A stretch of 64,000 bases of DNA from Yamagishiella unicocca (lineage: Eukaryota; Chlorophyta; Chlorophyceae; Chlamydomonadales; Volvocaceae): NCBI GenBank assembly GCA_003116995.1, contig BDSL01000100.1, forward strand, positions 124,001 to 188,000, written 5' to 3'. Below the pieces are notes generated by a model. The model searched no databases. It saw nothing but the letters and a program-made list of their open reading frames with translations, and was not told the origin of the DNA. A program made the position numbers and the translations under genes. Shown one piece after another: positions 47,797-60,900 of the stretch (positions within the stretch are counted from its first letter, which is position 1; the number at the start of each line of letters is the position of its first letter).

Positions 47797-49974
47797 TCAC
47801 GCTTTCGAACCTCCTTTGCCATGCTGCAGCAGCAATGGGTCCTTCTCCGAGGGTGAATTGGACAGCGAGATCGACTGGTCGTCCTCCAGTTGCTGCTGCT
47901 GCTGGCTTCCACCTGCCGCCGCGGTATCCGTCGGCGGCTCGCTTTGGCGAACAGTGAGGTAGGTGTACCAAATGATTCCCGCCATAGTGACGGAGATGCC
48001 CAGCAAGCGCTTCCAAGGCATCGCCTCGCCGAAGAAGATGCAGCCGCCAGCCAGGATGAGTACCTGAGAGGGAGACGGCATGACGACCATGCATGGGCAT
48101 CGAAAATGTAAGGCATCCCTAATCCGTCACTTTAATGTATCGGATGTGATGATGAGCGACATGTTCGTTCCGATCCGTCTCCTGCCGCGTCGTGCGGTAG
48201 GCGATGTGGCCGATGTCTTCGAATCCGGAGCCCATTGTCACGAAGCATTTCAACCACAAATAAGGAATAACCCGTTGACTTATTGCACCTGCTGCCCAAG
48301 CCAGTCTGTGTTAACTGGTCGCTCGCATCTTCCCCGCCGGTTGCTGCCATGCCTGCTATGCGTGCCATCGATGTATGATATCCAAGCAGCGAACTCACCG
48401 TTTTTGAATGTCCGACGACGTTGTAGGTCAGGCTCGAGGTCGACCCTATTACCAAGAAGGTTGACAAGCTGACTATGATTCCCAGCAGCCCCGACACAAT
48501 TATGGCTGCAACCGCCGCCGGGGTGTACGCAAACTCCAGCAAAGAGTCCGCGCTGCGCCGCTTCAAGCCAAAGTCGTCCATCATGGGAGCCAGGACCGAC
48601 AGCATGGCGATCGCCTGCAAACGAAGCACGGCGCAGGTATGGAACACGTTTGCTTGATGGCAGGCTGTTCATTGCCTACCTTACTTACGCGTGAAGTAAG
48701 GCGCGCAGGTAGTTACAACCAAGCGACGTTTTCCTTCTCAGTGCACTACTCATCGCAAGATGAGCCGTTTCGTGTATCATGAAGCAAGCAGCGGATGTAG
48801 AGGGCTCATCAAGCAGCGGAGCGGCGAGCGAGCTTGTCTCTGCGTCCGCCCGCGCGCACCTACCTGTGGAGTGTATGCCAGCAGCAGCTGGGAGCTGCTG
48901 GCGTGCAGCTCCTTCTGTTTGGATCCCGCCCAGATCTGGTACAGCGCTGTTACCACAACGGAGCCCAGGCCCACAGCCACACCGACCACGTTGGAGATGG
49001 CAACTGTGTCCGTCACGGCGGCCGCTGCTACGCCAATGCAGACGAGGAGCACAGCCAGGAGGATGCGCAGGGGCTGCGTCTTGCGGAACAGGAAAACCTC
49101 CAGCACAACAACGGTGGGCGTTATGGTGATCTGCGCGCATGAACGAACAGCATACGTACATTGGCGTTTGATGCCCAGGCGACGTTTTCATGCATACGTT
49201 CAACTTCAAGATGTGCTTCATAATGAATGTGTGTACGAAAGGGACATGGAGACTGACACGACCAAGCGACGAATGACAGATGGGGCGCGATGCATTGGCG
49301 GGATCGATGTATGCTCGTACGAAAGTCGTCGAGAAGACGAGGATTACGAGGCATCGAAGTACTTTCCATCATGCCGTCCGTCTGATCCCGTACGTCAACC
49401 GAAGCTGCAAGGTCGATGGGGCTGGTAGCTGCCGTGCTGCTCGAGGATATGGCATTGCCCAACCCCACCTTAAGAATTTGATACAGACCGACGGTGTTGA
49501 GGTTCAACGAGAGGTTGCCGAGCACCACGTACCCGACATACCCCAGAGCTAACGGCGCGATTTCCATCTGGGTAAACTTTTTAGAGTCAAAGAAGCCAAA
49601 CCGCTGGAGAGATGCCATTCCCGCCCATGTAAACACGGTGTGTAACAGCGTCAATGTCGTGACGAAATGGAACCTGTTGGGCGGTAGGGAACAACAGGCA
49701 GGCATCAAAGATAGGTAGTTCGCTGCCGAATATTAATCATTTCATGGGGTCCTGGGTCCTATGCTATTGGTTAGATTAAGAGTTGGAACCAGTGGAATTA
49801 GTTTGGAAGATGCACCCAAGACTTATGCAAGACTTACTTGAACACGCTGAAGACAACCTTGTTAGCAAACACAATGCTGCAGGCTGAGAATACATTTAAC
49901 ACGACGTAAAAAATCTTTATGTAACTGGGCGTAGGTTTGAGAGGACCAGACAACGATGCACGTTCTGCACACAT
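47797..49974 (-). CDS. SLC35/TPT-family nucleotide-sugar or phosphate-sugar transporter
   Basis: Five exons: 49974-49838, 49673-49469, 49130-48864, 48614-48399, 48063-47797; 1,092 bases, 363 residues, all phases close. This is a drug/metabolite-superfamily transporter with about ten membrane helices, of the triose-phosphate-translocator (TPT) branch and closest in feel to SLC35E3-type proteins. Landmarks are SACSIVFANKVVF in helix 1, GNLSLNLNTVGLYQILKITITPTVVVLE (helix 3-4 core, the most conserved stretch), ALYQIWAGSKQKEL, SLTYNVVGHSKT and GGCIFFGEAMPWKRLLGIS. Such proteins exchange nucleotide-sugars for nucleotide monophosphates across Golgi or ER membranes, or sugar phosphates in plastids. 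No plastid transit peptide is evident, which favours the endomembrane system. The hydrophilic tail carries a Gln run and EKDPLL, which fits the acidic dileucine sorting consensus. Substrate cannot be told from sequence. Confidence 0.88.
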
Positions 49975-51476
49975 TTTGTTGCCTGCTGGAGACATGTCGC
50001 ACAGCGTCTTAGTAGCTCCTGGTAGGCGAATTTATTTGCACATGCTGTGGTGTTGGCTCATAAGGATCAGCTTGAGCGCTGAGTATATATGTGCAGCATA
50101 CAGTCGCTGCGCGTTTGGTCCAGCTTTGCCGCCGCAAGCCAGGCAATATTATGCCGTCAAGTAAATAATAAGGCAATTCTTATCCTGATGTGACCATTGC
50201 GTCAAGTAGAGGCCCTGTCGACTGTCCTGTCTTCGGTTGCCGTACCAAAACAGCCCGGCGAATGCGGAATGCCATAACCTGCTATGCGAGCATCTGTAAG
50301 TATGCTAGCTTATACCTTTACGTTTTTGGCATGAACTGCCTGCATGAACTGTTCTGCTGCTCAGCACCGGTTCGACTACCGGTACCACAGTGCCACAATG
50401 CTCGCTATGCAGACCATGCCGTCGATGCAAGCTCCGTCTGGTGATTTAAAGGACTGACAGCGCGTGCACAATTGCTACTGTCAGCAAATAGTGATAATTC
50501 GTGCTGGCTGGGCCGTCGATCGCTGTTCGTGCCTATGTAGGAATGCGACTGCAAGCGTTCGCGACACTTCCACTACCCTCCAACACTGCACCCTACGAAA
50601 ATGTAACTCAGAATGGCTTGACGGCTGTCGCATCGTTCGGATGTGGCATGACTTTCTACATGCTTTCTACTTCTTCCCGCGCAACCCTTCTTCTACCTAC
50701 CCGTCGATGCCTTTATTTTGCGGTGTCCGTCGCATTACAACGAAAGTCATAAAGATATGGTATCTAATGTGATTTTGTAGAAGGCGGCTATGGGTCTCCA
50801 GTCGAGCTGAATTGCTGTGGCGTTCGATCGTACGTATGCGGAATGGAACTGAATGGAAAACACTGGAAAACACACCCCATAGGTATCTGTGGGCGGGCGT
50901 ATACTTCTACCCTGTCAGCGACGCAGCGTTGTTGCTTATTGTTGAAGGCAGCGGAAGCAGAAGTCCACGTCGTTTGCCTACACATGAATGTGATGAAACG
51001 GAGCAGGGCCTACGTGCGGGTCGCCCATGTGATACTGCAAGCCGCAAGGCTTCAGTGCTAAAGGAAAACGACACTACGATAAAGATATTATCATTGCTAT
51101 AGCACGTATGTATCACGTGTAGGTAGGTAACAGTAACAGCAGGGTCAGCCCAACGTGGTTGACCTCAGTTAGTGGCACTTATTAGTGGCACGGCGGTTGG
51201 GACTTAAAAGGTACCTATGTGCGTGGTAGCGCGCATACGCAGTGCCGGCAGCATATATTATTGTAGTGGTGAGATGCTTGCGGATGCTGAGATGGAGTTA
51301 TAAGATGCATTGCTGGACACTGGTGCTGAGACATTGGAAGAAGGTCCCTTACTCTATGTCGATGCTTAGCCGGGGTGACGTGGGCACTCGCTCGAAATTG
51401 GCAGCATCCGAGGCAAATGAGAGGTCATGCAGCATCCAGACAACTGTGCAGGGACTCCAATTGCCTCAAAATAACC
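49975..51476. other. Spacer between transporter and tRNA gene
   Basis: The transporter promoter should lie here. No coding region is convincing; all frames are short and lack recognisable motifs. AT content is higher than in the flanking genes. Nothing else is seen. Confidence 0.35.
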
Positions 51477-51548
51477 TGGAGAATATGGGGATCGATCCCA
51501 TGACCTCACGCATGCAAAGCGCGCGCTCTACCACTGAGCTAATTCCCC
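51477..51548 (-). tRNA. tRNA-Ala (anticodon UGC)
   Basis: The minus strand folds into a complete 72-nt cloverleaf. The acceptor stem is GGGGAAT/ATTCTCC with the G3-U70 wobble pair that identifies alanine tRNAs. The D arm is GCTC-loop-GAGC, the anticodon stem CGCGC/GCGTG with loop TTTGCAT (anticodon TGC), and the T arm ATGGG/CCCAT with loop ATCGATC. The discriminator base is A. There is no intron, and CCA is not encoded, as expected for a nuclear gene. Confidence 0.95.
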
Positions 51549-54500
51549 TTGTGTGCTACCCTCGTACGACTTGTACTACATCGTACGGCAATGATACGAA
51601 GGAGCCCGCGAAACTCGGAGCCCTGCTGTCAGCCTGCACGCTGAGGAAAAAAGCCGCACGAGGATGCTGCAGCCGCTCGCTGAGACAGGCCAACCCCCTC
51701 CAAGCAAGCCCCACACCGCACGTCGTTCACACATTTCCCTGCTATTCCATGCTACCTCGCGCACCGTGAAGGGCATGGGCAGGCCCGCTACACACGCACG
51801 TTCGTCGGCCCCTGTCGGCCAGCTGGCAGCCGACCAGGCGGACGGGCACCACCGCACACACACCGGAGCCAAAGAAAAGGAGCAGATCCGCCAGCCAGCG
51901 AGATTGCAGTCCCTCACGAGATAATCGGTGTTGCCGATCGTGCAGCTGTTCTGCTCTCGATGGCTGTGGCTTGGTTGCGCATATTGGCTTTGGTTCACCG
52001 GGTTCGGGCCCATCCACTTCACGGACCGCACCCAGCAGCCGCCTGGCCTGTGACGGCAAAGCGCCGCCTTCCCTACCTGGTGCTATGGTGTACCTGGCAC
52101 CCTGGCTTGCATACCTCTGCCCACCTGCGCGTCGATGCCCCATCCACCGTTCCACCCCCATACAAAGCTCCACGGCACCTCTGTACAACGGCCCCTGATG
52201 AGTGACCACATCGCGTTACAACGAAACGTGTGCGAGCAACGCCCCCAGGAAAGTCCTCGAAGGGGTAGTTTAGCAGAGAGTTAAACTACTGTTCCCCTAA
52301 CGGGTAAAAATTAAGGTAGCCTCTGCTGTTCAGCCAAAATACCACCTGTCCTCACCATTACATTCAACATATCACACAGAGCGGCTCCCTAAAGGCAGCG
52401 ACCCCTAGCGGCCCAAGCCACCCCTAAAAGGCAAACGCCTGACAAGCAACCAATGCCACTGCCATGCTAACACCACCTTATCGAACCATTCGCCGCCTAT
52501 CGTAACGGCGCGGCTAGCTAGTATCATTTGCAGATGCCTTGACCTCCCACCAGCCCCCCTGGCTCTCCTGGAGCCCTAGCATCCGAACCACAGCCGAGTT
52601 GAGCGGTCCTCTTATCACGAAATACAAATTGGCCGCCGAGCGTGCCTACATGCCTACATCACCACCCGCCATCCCCTCCCCTCCCCTCACACATTTGTTG
52701 GTGGGCAGGCCCTCAGCAACCACCCGCGGCCCCCACTTGCCTGCCGAGGGCACCTGGTGGATAGATGGAGCATCACGTGCTCTTCTCAGACCATGTTTGC
52801 GGCGTTCCCAAACACCTGAAGCATGTGCTGCTCCCACCCACTGCGCACGAGTGGACTGCCCTCGCCCCACCGCAGCCACGAGGGCGCAGCCGCCGAGCTT
52901 TATTGCAACCATACGGGTACCTTTGACCGCCACGGAAGTGTCACGGCCTCGGACAGCAAGGGCGCTGCAGACCCATCCACGACACGAGAGACGTGCGGTG
53001 GGCCGTGAGGCACCACATCGCGAGGCACCCAGAGGCGGCGACCCGCACCGCGTTCGTCACCGTGTGACCGCACACACTGTCTGCACCGCGGGACCCTCCC
53101 TGGACAGCTCATCAGGTTCCTCGTTTGCCAACGCGCCATACGCGCGGCAGACCCCTTCCACGTCCTCGTACAGCGGCGCAGCGCCGCCCGGCGGCAGCTC
53201 GCCGCCCAGCATGGTCGGCTGGCTGGCTGCGTTGACATGTATGCCCACACCTAATGCTAATTATTCTCCATCTCCACCTCCTCCTCCACCTCCTCGGGGG
53301 GCATCTCGCTATCCCCCAGGTAGGCAAGGTCCGAGAGCGAACGCACGATAGGTATGCGGCACTGGCTGGGACCCCTCGCTGCCTGCTGCCCGCCCGCTGC
53401 GGCCCTACCTCATTACTTCTCCCACGTCGAGCACACGGGCTACCTTGCCCCCCGCCGCCCGGGGCAGCATGCGGGCACCTAACACGGCCCCACGGGCGGG
53501 TAGCAATAATGGCCGAGCCGGGAAGCAACATGTTCGCGGCCATGCATGTATTAGCGGCGCGCCCCACGCTTGGAGCCAAACGAGCACCGGGGCATGCCCG
53601 CCGGCGCTTGAATGTTTATTTCTTGACGCGATAGATACATATAACAGTGGATGCCACTGCTTTGAGCGGGACGTGGCGCCAAGAGCCTGAGTGGCGACCA
53701 GACGCGCCGCCAACCTAGATCAACGACAATGCAATATCACGTAATTGTAGTTGCGGACCACTCAACGACCAATAGGCGCCACGTAGGGAGGCACACGACT
53801 AGAATGGGGAGAGGGGTATGAGATGGAGGAGGGGGAGGGAGGGGAGGCTCCGTGGCAGTGGCAGTAACACGGAATGCGCCCCCGCCCGCCTCCCCCTCCG
53901 CTATCCCGCACGTCCCCAGTCCCGGACACACCGAGGGAGAAGCATACACCTGGCTGACTGCATACCCGGTGCAGATGTGCGGTAATGAATAATGTGTCAG
54001 CGTTGCAGCTGCCGCCGCCAATCTCAGAGTCCTCTGGCCAGCTGATCGCCGACCCACCGCCTCTCGCAAACAAACAACTGACAACTGACTACCCGCTCGT
54101 TGCCAGCCTTGGCTTGGTCACGAGATGACGTCCGCCCCACACTGAGCGATGTAAGAGGTAGCAGCCACCACCTGCAGCCACTGCGCCCATCGTCACGCTC
54201 ACCCCTGCGTGTTCCCGCGCCGCAACACCAGTGGGCCATCTCCCGCAAGACCACAACGCAACCGCCGCCGTACAACCTAAACCAAACACTGGCCCTACGA
54301 AACCTACACTAAGAAGGAACATCGAAACCCTTATATGCGCGCCGAGATGCAGCAGTCTACGTGCGGCCGGAAAGCAAAAACCCTGAATCCTGCAGCATTC
54401 CTCCTGACAACCCGTGCACAACTCATGACAGCTCCTGACACAGACACACTGCCGAACCCGCCCCCCTTCAGGAGTGCTAACGAACCCCCCGGCTGCATTA

Positions 54501-54671
54501 CTGACGCGGCCGTGCCTTTATTGATGCTCCAGCACCTGCTGCTGACTCCTGCCACGCCCCTGTAAGGGAGCGCACGACGACCGCCTGCACCTCACCACTG
54601 CCGCCGCCTCCGCCGCCTCCGCCGGGACCCGCACGCACCCCCCAGCCCACCCCACCCCGGCGCCCCACTGC
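51549..54671. other. Spacer between tRNA-Ala and the TPR gene
   Basis: About 3.1 kb without a gene I can support. Long open frames around 52539-53351 (plus) and 51742-52209 (minus) are low-complexity and carry no recognisable motif. Nothing like a poly(A) motif for the TPR gene was found close to its stop codon. Confidence 0.35.
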
Positions 54672-57600
54672 CTACAGCAGGTTGGCCAGGTTGTTGACCG
54701 AAGCCAGGGTGTCTGGGTGGTCGGGCCCCAGCACCTTCTTGCGCCCGTCTAGCGCCCGCCGGAACAGCGCCTCCGCCTCCTTGCGCTTGCCCTTGCAGCA
54801 CAGCAGGTTGGCCAGGCCGTCCGCGGTGGCCAGGGTGCTGGGGTGGTCGGGGCCCAGGGCCGCCTCCATACCCTTGAGCGCCCGCCGGTACAGCGGCTCG
54901 GCCTCGTCGTACTTCAGCATGCAGCATAGCACACTCGCGAGGCCGTCCACGCACGCCAGGGTGCTGGGGTGGCTGGGCCCCAGCACCCGCTCCATACCCA
55001 CCAGCGCCCGCCGGTACAGCTGGCGGGCGCCGTCGTACTTGCCCAGCGACTGCAGCAGGTCCGCCAGGCCGCTGACGGACAGCAAGGTGTTGGGGTGGTC
55101 GGCGCCCAGCACCTGCTCCCGGCCGCTGAGGGAGCGGCGGTGCAGCGGCTCGGCCTCGTCATACAACCCGAGGGACTGCAGCAGCACCGCCAGGTTGCTG
55201 ATGGAGGAGAGCGTGTCGGGGTGGTGGGGGCCCAGAACCACCTCCCGCCCCGCCAGGGCCCGCCGCTGCAGCGGCTCTGCGTCGTCATAGCGGCCCAGCG
55301 ACTGCAGCACGTTGGCCAGGTTGTCCATGGAACCCAGGGTCTCCGGGTGCTCGTCCCCCAACACCCGCTCCCGGCTATCCAGCGCGCGCCGGTGCAGCGG
55401 CTCCGCCTCATTGTACTTGCCCTGGTCGTACAGCAGGTTGGCCAGGTTGTTGACCGAGATGAGCGTCTCCGGGTGGTCCGCGCCCAGCACCACCTCCCTG
55501 CCGTACAGCGCCCGCCAGTGCAACCGCTGCGCCTCGTCGTACTTGCCGAGCGAGTGCAGCACGTTGGCCAGGTTGTTGACGGACGACAGCGTGTCGGGCT
55601 GGTTGGCGCCCAGCACGCGCTCCCTGCCGTACAGCGCGCGCCGGTGCAGCGGCTCCGCCTCGTCGTACATGCCCTGGTCGTACAACAGGTTGGCCAGGTT
55701 GTTGACGCACGACAGCGTGTTGGGATGGTCCGTGCCCAGCACCCGTCCGCGCCCGGACAGCGCCCGGCGGTGCAGCGTCTTGGCCTCATCGTACTTGCCC
55801 AGCGCCTGCAGCAGGATGGCCAGGTTGCTGACGCAGGTGAGGGTGTCCGAGTGGTCCGCCCCCACGACCACCTCCAGGTCCTTGAGCGCGCGGCGGTAGA
55901 GCACCTCCGCCTCCTGCAGCTGGCCGTACATGTTGCAGAGCCAAGCGGCGGTGTAGAGGCGCGTGATGAGGTCGGCGGTCCACGGGTCGCCCTCCGCCGG
56001 CACCTGCGCCACCGCGGCTCGCACCAGCGCCTCCTTCAGCCGGTGCGTCATGCCGTTGACGCCGGTAGGGTCCTTGCCGATGTCCTCAAGGATGCGGATG
56101 CGGTCCTTCTCCACGCTGGCCTTGGCGTTGCTGACGTCCAGGTCGATGAAGATCTGAGGTCGGGGAGCGAAGGGGCGGCCGGAGGGGGGTTTCGATAAGA
56201 GAATCCGCGAATCCACGGCCGACAAACCAAGGGCGGTAAAGGTGACGGTCCAGCGGAGCGGCGCGCCAAAGAGCAGGAGCGGAGGCGCGGCTGAGGTGGA
56301 GTCGCACTGGAGGGGAGTGCGACAGAAAAGGCACTCGACATGGGAAGTGTAGCATGGGGGCGAAGGGGCGGGAGGGGGGTGAGGAAAGCCCGTATTTGTT
56401 TTCCTAGGTTGCTGAAAATGCGTGGGGGGATGAAGGGTGCGTGTTGTAGCGGGTGGGCACTTGGATGGATGAAGCGAAGCTGGCCGCAGCAGTGTGGCGG
56501 CTCGAGGGTTGCCTTAGCGGCCCGCCTGGCCAGGCCTCCGAACTGCTGTGTGGCGGCTGATGCTTGCCCCCCCCTTTGCCTTCTCTCCGTGCAGCGCTGC
56601 TTCCCCGTGAGGTGACGGCGGTGGCGCCCTCACAGCCTAAGGCCCGGACCGCCCCCGCCCGCCCCCCCACCACCAGCCGCCTCCGCCAGTACCTTCCCTG
56701 GAGCACCCCCACCCACCCCCCCGTCTGTACTAAACGGTTTTTCTCGCATCCACGGGTCTTCCTCGCAACCCCCCAGTGGGTGCCCTTTCATACACGTGTT
56801 TTCCTTGCAACCAAACCCCCAGTCCGTCCCCGCTCGCATACAACTCCGCACCCCGGGCAGCCCGCCGCACTGAAGACGTGGGCAACAGAGCCGGTGAAGG
56901 CAGTCAGGGTCGCTCAAAGCAGTAGGGCTCAACCCCCTAAGTTGCATCATGGACCCCTCCCCTAACCGCTGGCACACGTCCGTGAATATCTCCTTGCCCA
57001 AAAGCAGCTAGGTCTGAATTCGCGGGACGAGCCGGCAGCCCAACAGCCGTACAGCCGTGCACCGCCTCAGCGCACCATACCTTCTCCAGGGAGTCGATGT
57101 CGGCACCGTACGACAGCAGCCGCAGCTTCCCCTCGCCCGCCTTGCTGGTCTGCCACGCCTCGTACAGGCACCAGATGCGGGTGAGCACGAAGCCGTACTT
57201 GTCCAGCACCATGAGGGTCTCCTCCGCGTCGTGCACCGCCTCCCACAGCGCAGCCAGGTCGTCAGTGGCGTGCTGGTTCTGAGAGGAGGGGAGGGGGAAG
57301 GGGAGGGGAGAGGGGAGGGGGGTGGGGGGAGGGGAGAAGGGAGATGAGAGGGGAGATGAGAGCAGGGAACGGAAGGGCAGGGACGCGCCTGGGCAGGAGG
57401 GGCCAGTGCACGAAGGTGCCATCTCCTTGCATCCTAGTTCCCAACTAACACGAGCCTGCAGGGGTCCACCTGGCTCGGGGGTTCAGCGCACCGCCGGAGG
57501 TGTTGGGCGGTTGTTTGGCCTGGGCCACCAACCCGAGCCAACCCCCACACTCTACACACCCAGCCGTCCAGCTCCCAACCGCCCAGCTGCCCAACCATCA

Positions 57601-57976
57601 ACCACCCACTCACGATGGCAAAGATGTCAATCCACACGTAGATCTCTTCGGGCGCCATGATGGGCAGCGGCTGGCCGTCCTGCCCCCGCCGCCACAGTCG
57701 CTGCTGCTCGGGCTCGAAGTGATGCGCGATCATGTCTAGCGTTTCGCTGAAGGGGCGCACCCAGGTGTGGCTCACGAAGAAGAACGGCTTGCCCTGGGAC
57801 ACGGCGGCCCGCTGGCGGGGGTCGGGGTCGCGCACCATGAGCTCGGCGAAGCGGCAGCTGCGGCTGGCGGTGGGCGGCTTGATGAACTTGGCCACCAGCT
57901 GCTCGGCGGTGAGGCCGCGCTCGCGGACCTTATGGTCGCGAGTGAATTGCAGCAGCCAGGACAGGGTAACCGCGTA
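54672..57976 (-). CDS. SHTW/TIR-like domain plus ten-TPR (kinesin-light-chain type) protein, 5' end unresolved
   Basis: Three exons are supported: 57976-57614, 57278-57081 and 56153-54672, in phase with each other (680 residues). The first two encode an N-terminal globular domain with FFFVSHTW, EEIYVWIDIFAI-NQH and LTRIWCLYE. This architecture is widespread in volvocine TPR proteins; its SHxW, WxDxF and WCLxE landmarks recall the TIR-like fold, but that relation is inference. The last exon encodes ten 42-residue TPRs of the kinesin-light-chain/nephrocystin type (consensus YDEAEPLHRRAL, VLGADHPDTL, SVNNLANLL), likely a protein-binding superhelix. The frame stays open upstream of 57976 to an ATG at 58294, giving an N-terminus MGCSPS that would fit lipid modification, but the intervening sequence is proline-rich and intron-like. 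A separate short first exon is as likely. The stop falls just after a repeat's first helix. Confidence 0.82.
54690..55935 (-). repeat. Ten tandem TPR-coding units, 126-bp period
   Basis: The units are evenly spaced at 42 codons and share long stretches of near-identical DNA (for example the cagcaggttggccaggttgt core on plus). Neighbouring repeats therefore duplicated or were homogenised recently. The fifth position of RRAL varies (KDL, SGR, YGR, DSR, AGR, VGM, KGM, DGR). High GC makes all six frames open, producing long spurious ORFs on the opposite strand. Confidence 0.85.
56725..56765 (+). repeat. Dispersed short repeat, copy 3 (TPR-gene intron)
   Basis: Reads ctgtactaaacggtttttct then cgcatccacgggtcttcctcg, matching the copies at 24563-24605 and 15747-15788. 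Immediately after it, tacacgtgttttccttgcaacc near 56791-56812 matches a similar stretch at about 14501-14525, so a second short motif of the same family may travel with it. Confidence 0.6.
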
Positions 57977-60900
57977 CTGGGGGGGAGGGGGGAGGGCGGG
58001 AGGAGGGAGGAAGGGAGGGGGGTGGGTGCGGGAGGAGGGAGGGGGAGGGGTTTCTAAACCCGGATGAGGGCGGGGGAAGGGGGGAGGGGGGAAAGGGGCG
58101 GCTGCGTCCAGGAGCTGATGCAGGGAGGGCGCTGGACGAGGCGGCGAGGGAGGGAGGCCATTGAAACGGGGGGGATACAGTGCGGTGCCGGAAAGCAAGT
58201 CGGGTGATGTCCTCCTTCCAGGAGTGAAACACAGCACGTGGTGACGGAGGTTTATGGCGGCGGAGGAGCCGTGGGCGGACGGACTGCATCCCACGACCTG
58301 TCCTCACAGGCCCTGGGTACGACAGCGATGGACATGGACGTGACAGCACTACACATGGGCGTGACATGCGGCGAAGCGCTGCTCGCAAGGCAGGGTGCAG
58401 GCACCAACTGGAGGCAAGCCATACGACAGCGCTAACAGGATATTGCTGGAGGAGACGGTCGAGTTGAAGGGACGTGCCGGCCATCCCCACGCCCACATGC
58501 TCATGAAAGTAAGAGCATTTGGGCTTAGTGGGTGGTCCACCAACGCTTTGTCCACCAGCACTGGCAGGGCCATACAACAGCGCGGCTGTCGGTATTCTGT
58601 ATCGCCCCAATTTCCACGTTACTCGAAGAGGCGAACACTTGACTGCCATGCAACACATTTCGGTAAACCAACCTGGCCAGGTTCCTGGCTCAGCACATAG
58701 GTCGGGCACGGAGCCTAGCCGGATTCGGCGTCTGCTGCCGCTCAGGTTCGAGACACCTCCCAGCCAGGAGGCGGGCACGGCCGATTGTGGATATACAAAT
58801 GGCAGGTCCATCCGCAAAATGAGCTTGCAGTTGCCCGCAAATACCCGAAGTGGCCCAGCTCCAGCTAGCGAATGGGGCGGGCGTCGGGTGTTCGAGCACG
58901 CAGTACCTATCTACCTACTGTCTACACCTTTTTAAACGCACATCATAAAACGGTGCATGCAAATGTTTGTACTTCGCGACACCCGTTCACCTATTTCGCA
59001 CGTCACCACATCCACTCACAGACCGTCTACGCTGAGAAGCCGATCCCCAAGGCTTCAGGTTTAGGGAAATTAAGTCAAATGCTTCAGTGCTTACCCGTGA
59101 GACATGGTTAACAGGGCGCGTCGTGGCGACGTGGTTATCCTTGTTGTGCGCTTCATAAGTTCTTTGGAGCACACTTCTTGTAGCTCCGGCTGTTGAAGGT
59201 CGCATCTTGGAGGCGGACATTGCGCCAAAGCATAGACCACTGAAACCTCGTGAGTGTCTGACGGAAAGCTCCTATTACAAAGCTAAATGAGCAGTTTCCA
59301 GTCGCATCAATCGATCTGTGCGTACATTATTTCAACTGAGACAATCAAGACCTTTCTGCAAGGAAGAGCGCAGTATCAGAGGGGCCGAGTACGGTACGGC
59401 GCAATGGTCAGTAGCTCCGCGTGAACAACCACGACAGGATGGGATACCACAACGATTTCCTGCCATAGTTCTTCGGTGTTGGCATCCGTAATTGCCGCTG
59501 CAGCATGGCTCGTCGGAACGTACCCGCCTCTACGGCGTCGAAGTCGGTTCGGTACTCGCGAAATGGCAGTGGCGTGCAGTGGCGCAACCCCGGCCCCTGC
59601 GCAACATCGGGAGTATTCAAAATGGTAGGGCATCGTTACTGGGTGCTGCCCTCGTTGCATGGCACGAAGGACTCCCGTCTATCCCTCCGAGGCTGTCAGG
59701 TGTGTAGGCGGGTGTGTCAGGCCGGGCACCCAGTGGCTGCCATCCTCCAGATGTTCAACGAATTTCCGGGACACCCAGCAGGCAGCATGGCCCCAGTCCT
59801 GCTTGCTGCACCCGTGCCAGGTACCCGGGCGCACTGGTCGTACCAACAACATGCACCAAACAGCTCGCCGTGGGTATGCCCAACCCCCGTCGTCAGCTGC
59901 TCACTTCAAATTTGCTGGTCGCTGGGACAGCTGGTGTGCCCCTTCTGGGGCAAGTCCTGGGCTCCTGTCAGCCCGATGGCTCCCAGATGTCGGGCCAACG
60001 GTTTCGCTTACCGTCGCAGCAGCGACCATGCAGGGCCTTCCCCACGGCTAGCAATACGCAATCACCCCGGACGTCGCGGTAGTGGTGAGCCTACCGGTAT
60101 ATATGTTGACCTGCCAGAAGGCATTGGCGGCAACGTGTTATCAATCTGCGTTACTGTTGAAGCAGGCCCGCACTCCGCACTAGCGCTGTTGCCCTTGACC
60201 TTCCGTCAGCAGGCCTAGCAGCCGAAAGGCCCCACTGAAAGGATACGATCAGGCCGGATGATGCAGTACTCCAACATAGATCACAGTGCAGGACCGTACG
60301 GCACATGCAGGCCCCGATGAATGGCACCGTCGCCGACACCGACAACGCGCTGGCGCGCGCCCTCCGCGTCAGGACTCATTTCAACGTCCCACACCTTTCC
60401 CAAAAGGGTCATAAATCTCATAATATCCAACAGCATACGCAATCAACGTCAGCATAAAAATCAATCATCAATACCTGCCGCATGCTAGCAAGCAGCCTCC
60501 CCCAGAGCAACGAAAAAATGATGGTCCAACTTGGTACGAAGCTGCTGACCTGTATTCGTTGCTGCCTACCCTGCATCAAGCCCCACCTGTTGCCAAACGG
60601 GTCTTGTCGCCCCACCACCTCCCCGGTGGCCAATCGGCCCTGCGTCACAGAGCGAAGGCTGAGGAATCCCATGCGACGCCCGGATACCGCATCGCCCTCT
60701 GAACGGCTCCCTCACGACCACCCAGGGCGCCCACCACCCCGCGGCGCAAAGAAGCGCTCTCTAACGATTAGTCATGCATCAGCATCAGCTGCCGACCCTC
60801 TCAGGTCGACCCTCCAGGCCCTGCCGTCTGTTTGACGCGTACGACGCGTACGACACTTTGTTTCCTTCTATCACGATATCACGACTGCCTCATGACCTAG

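Noticed and set aside
54969..56198. 409-codon plus-strand ORF opposite the TPR exon
   Set aside because: Mirror of the TPR repeats on the opposite strand in GC-rich DNA; the minus frame gives canonical TPRs.
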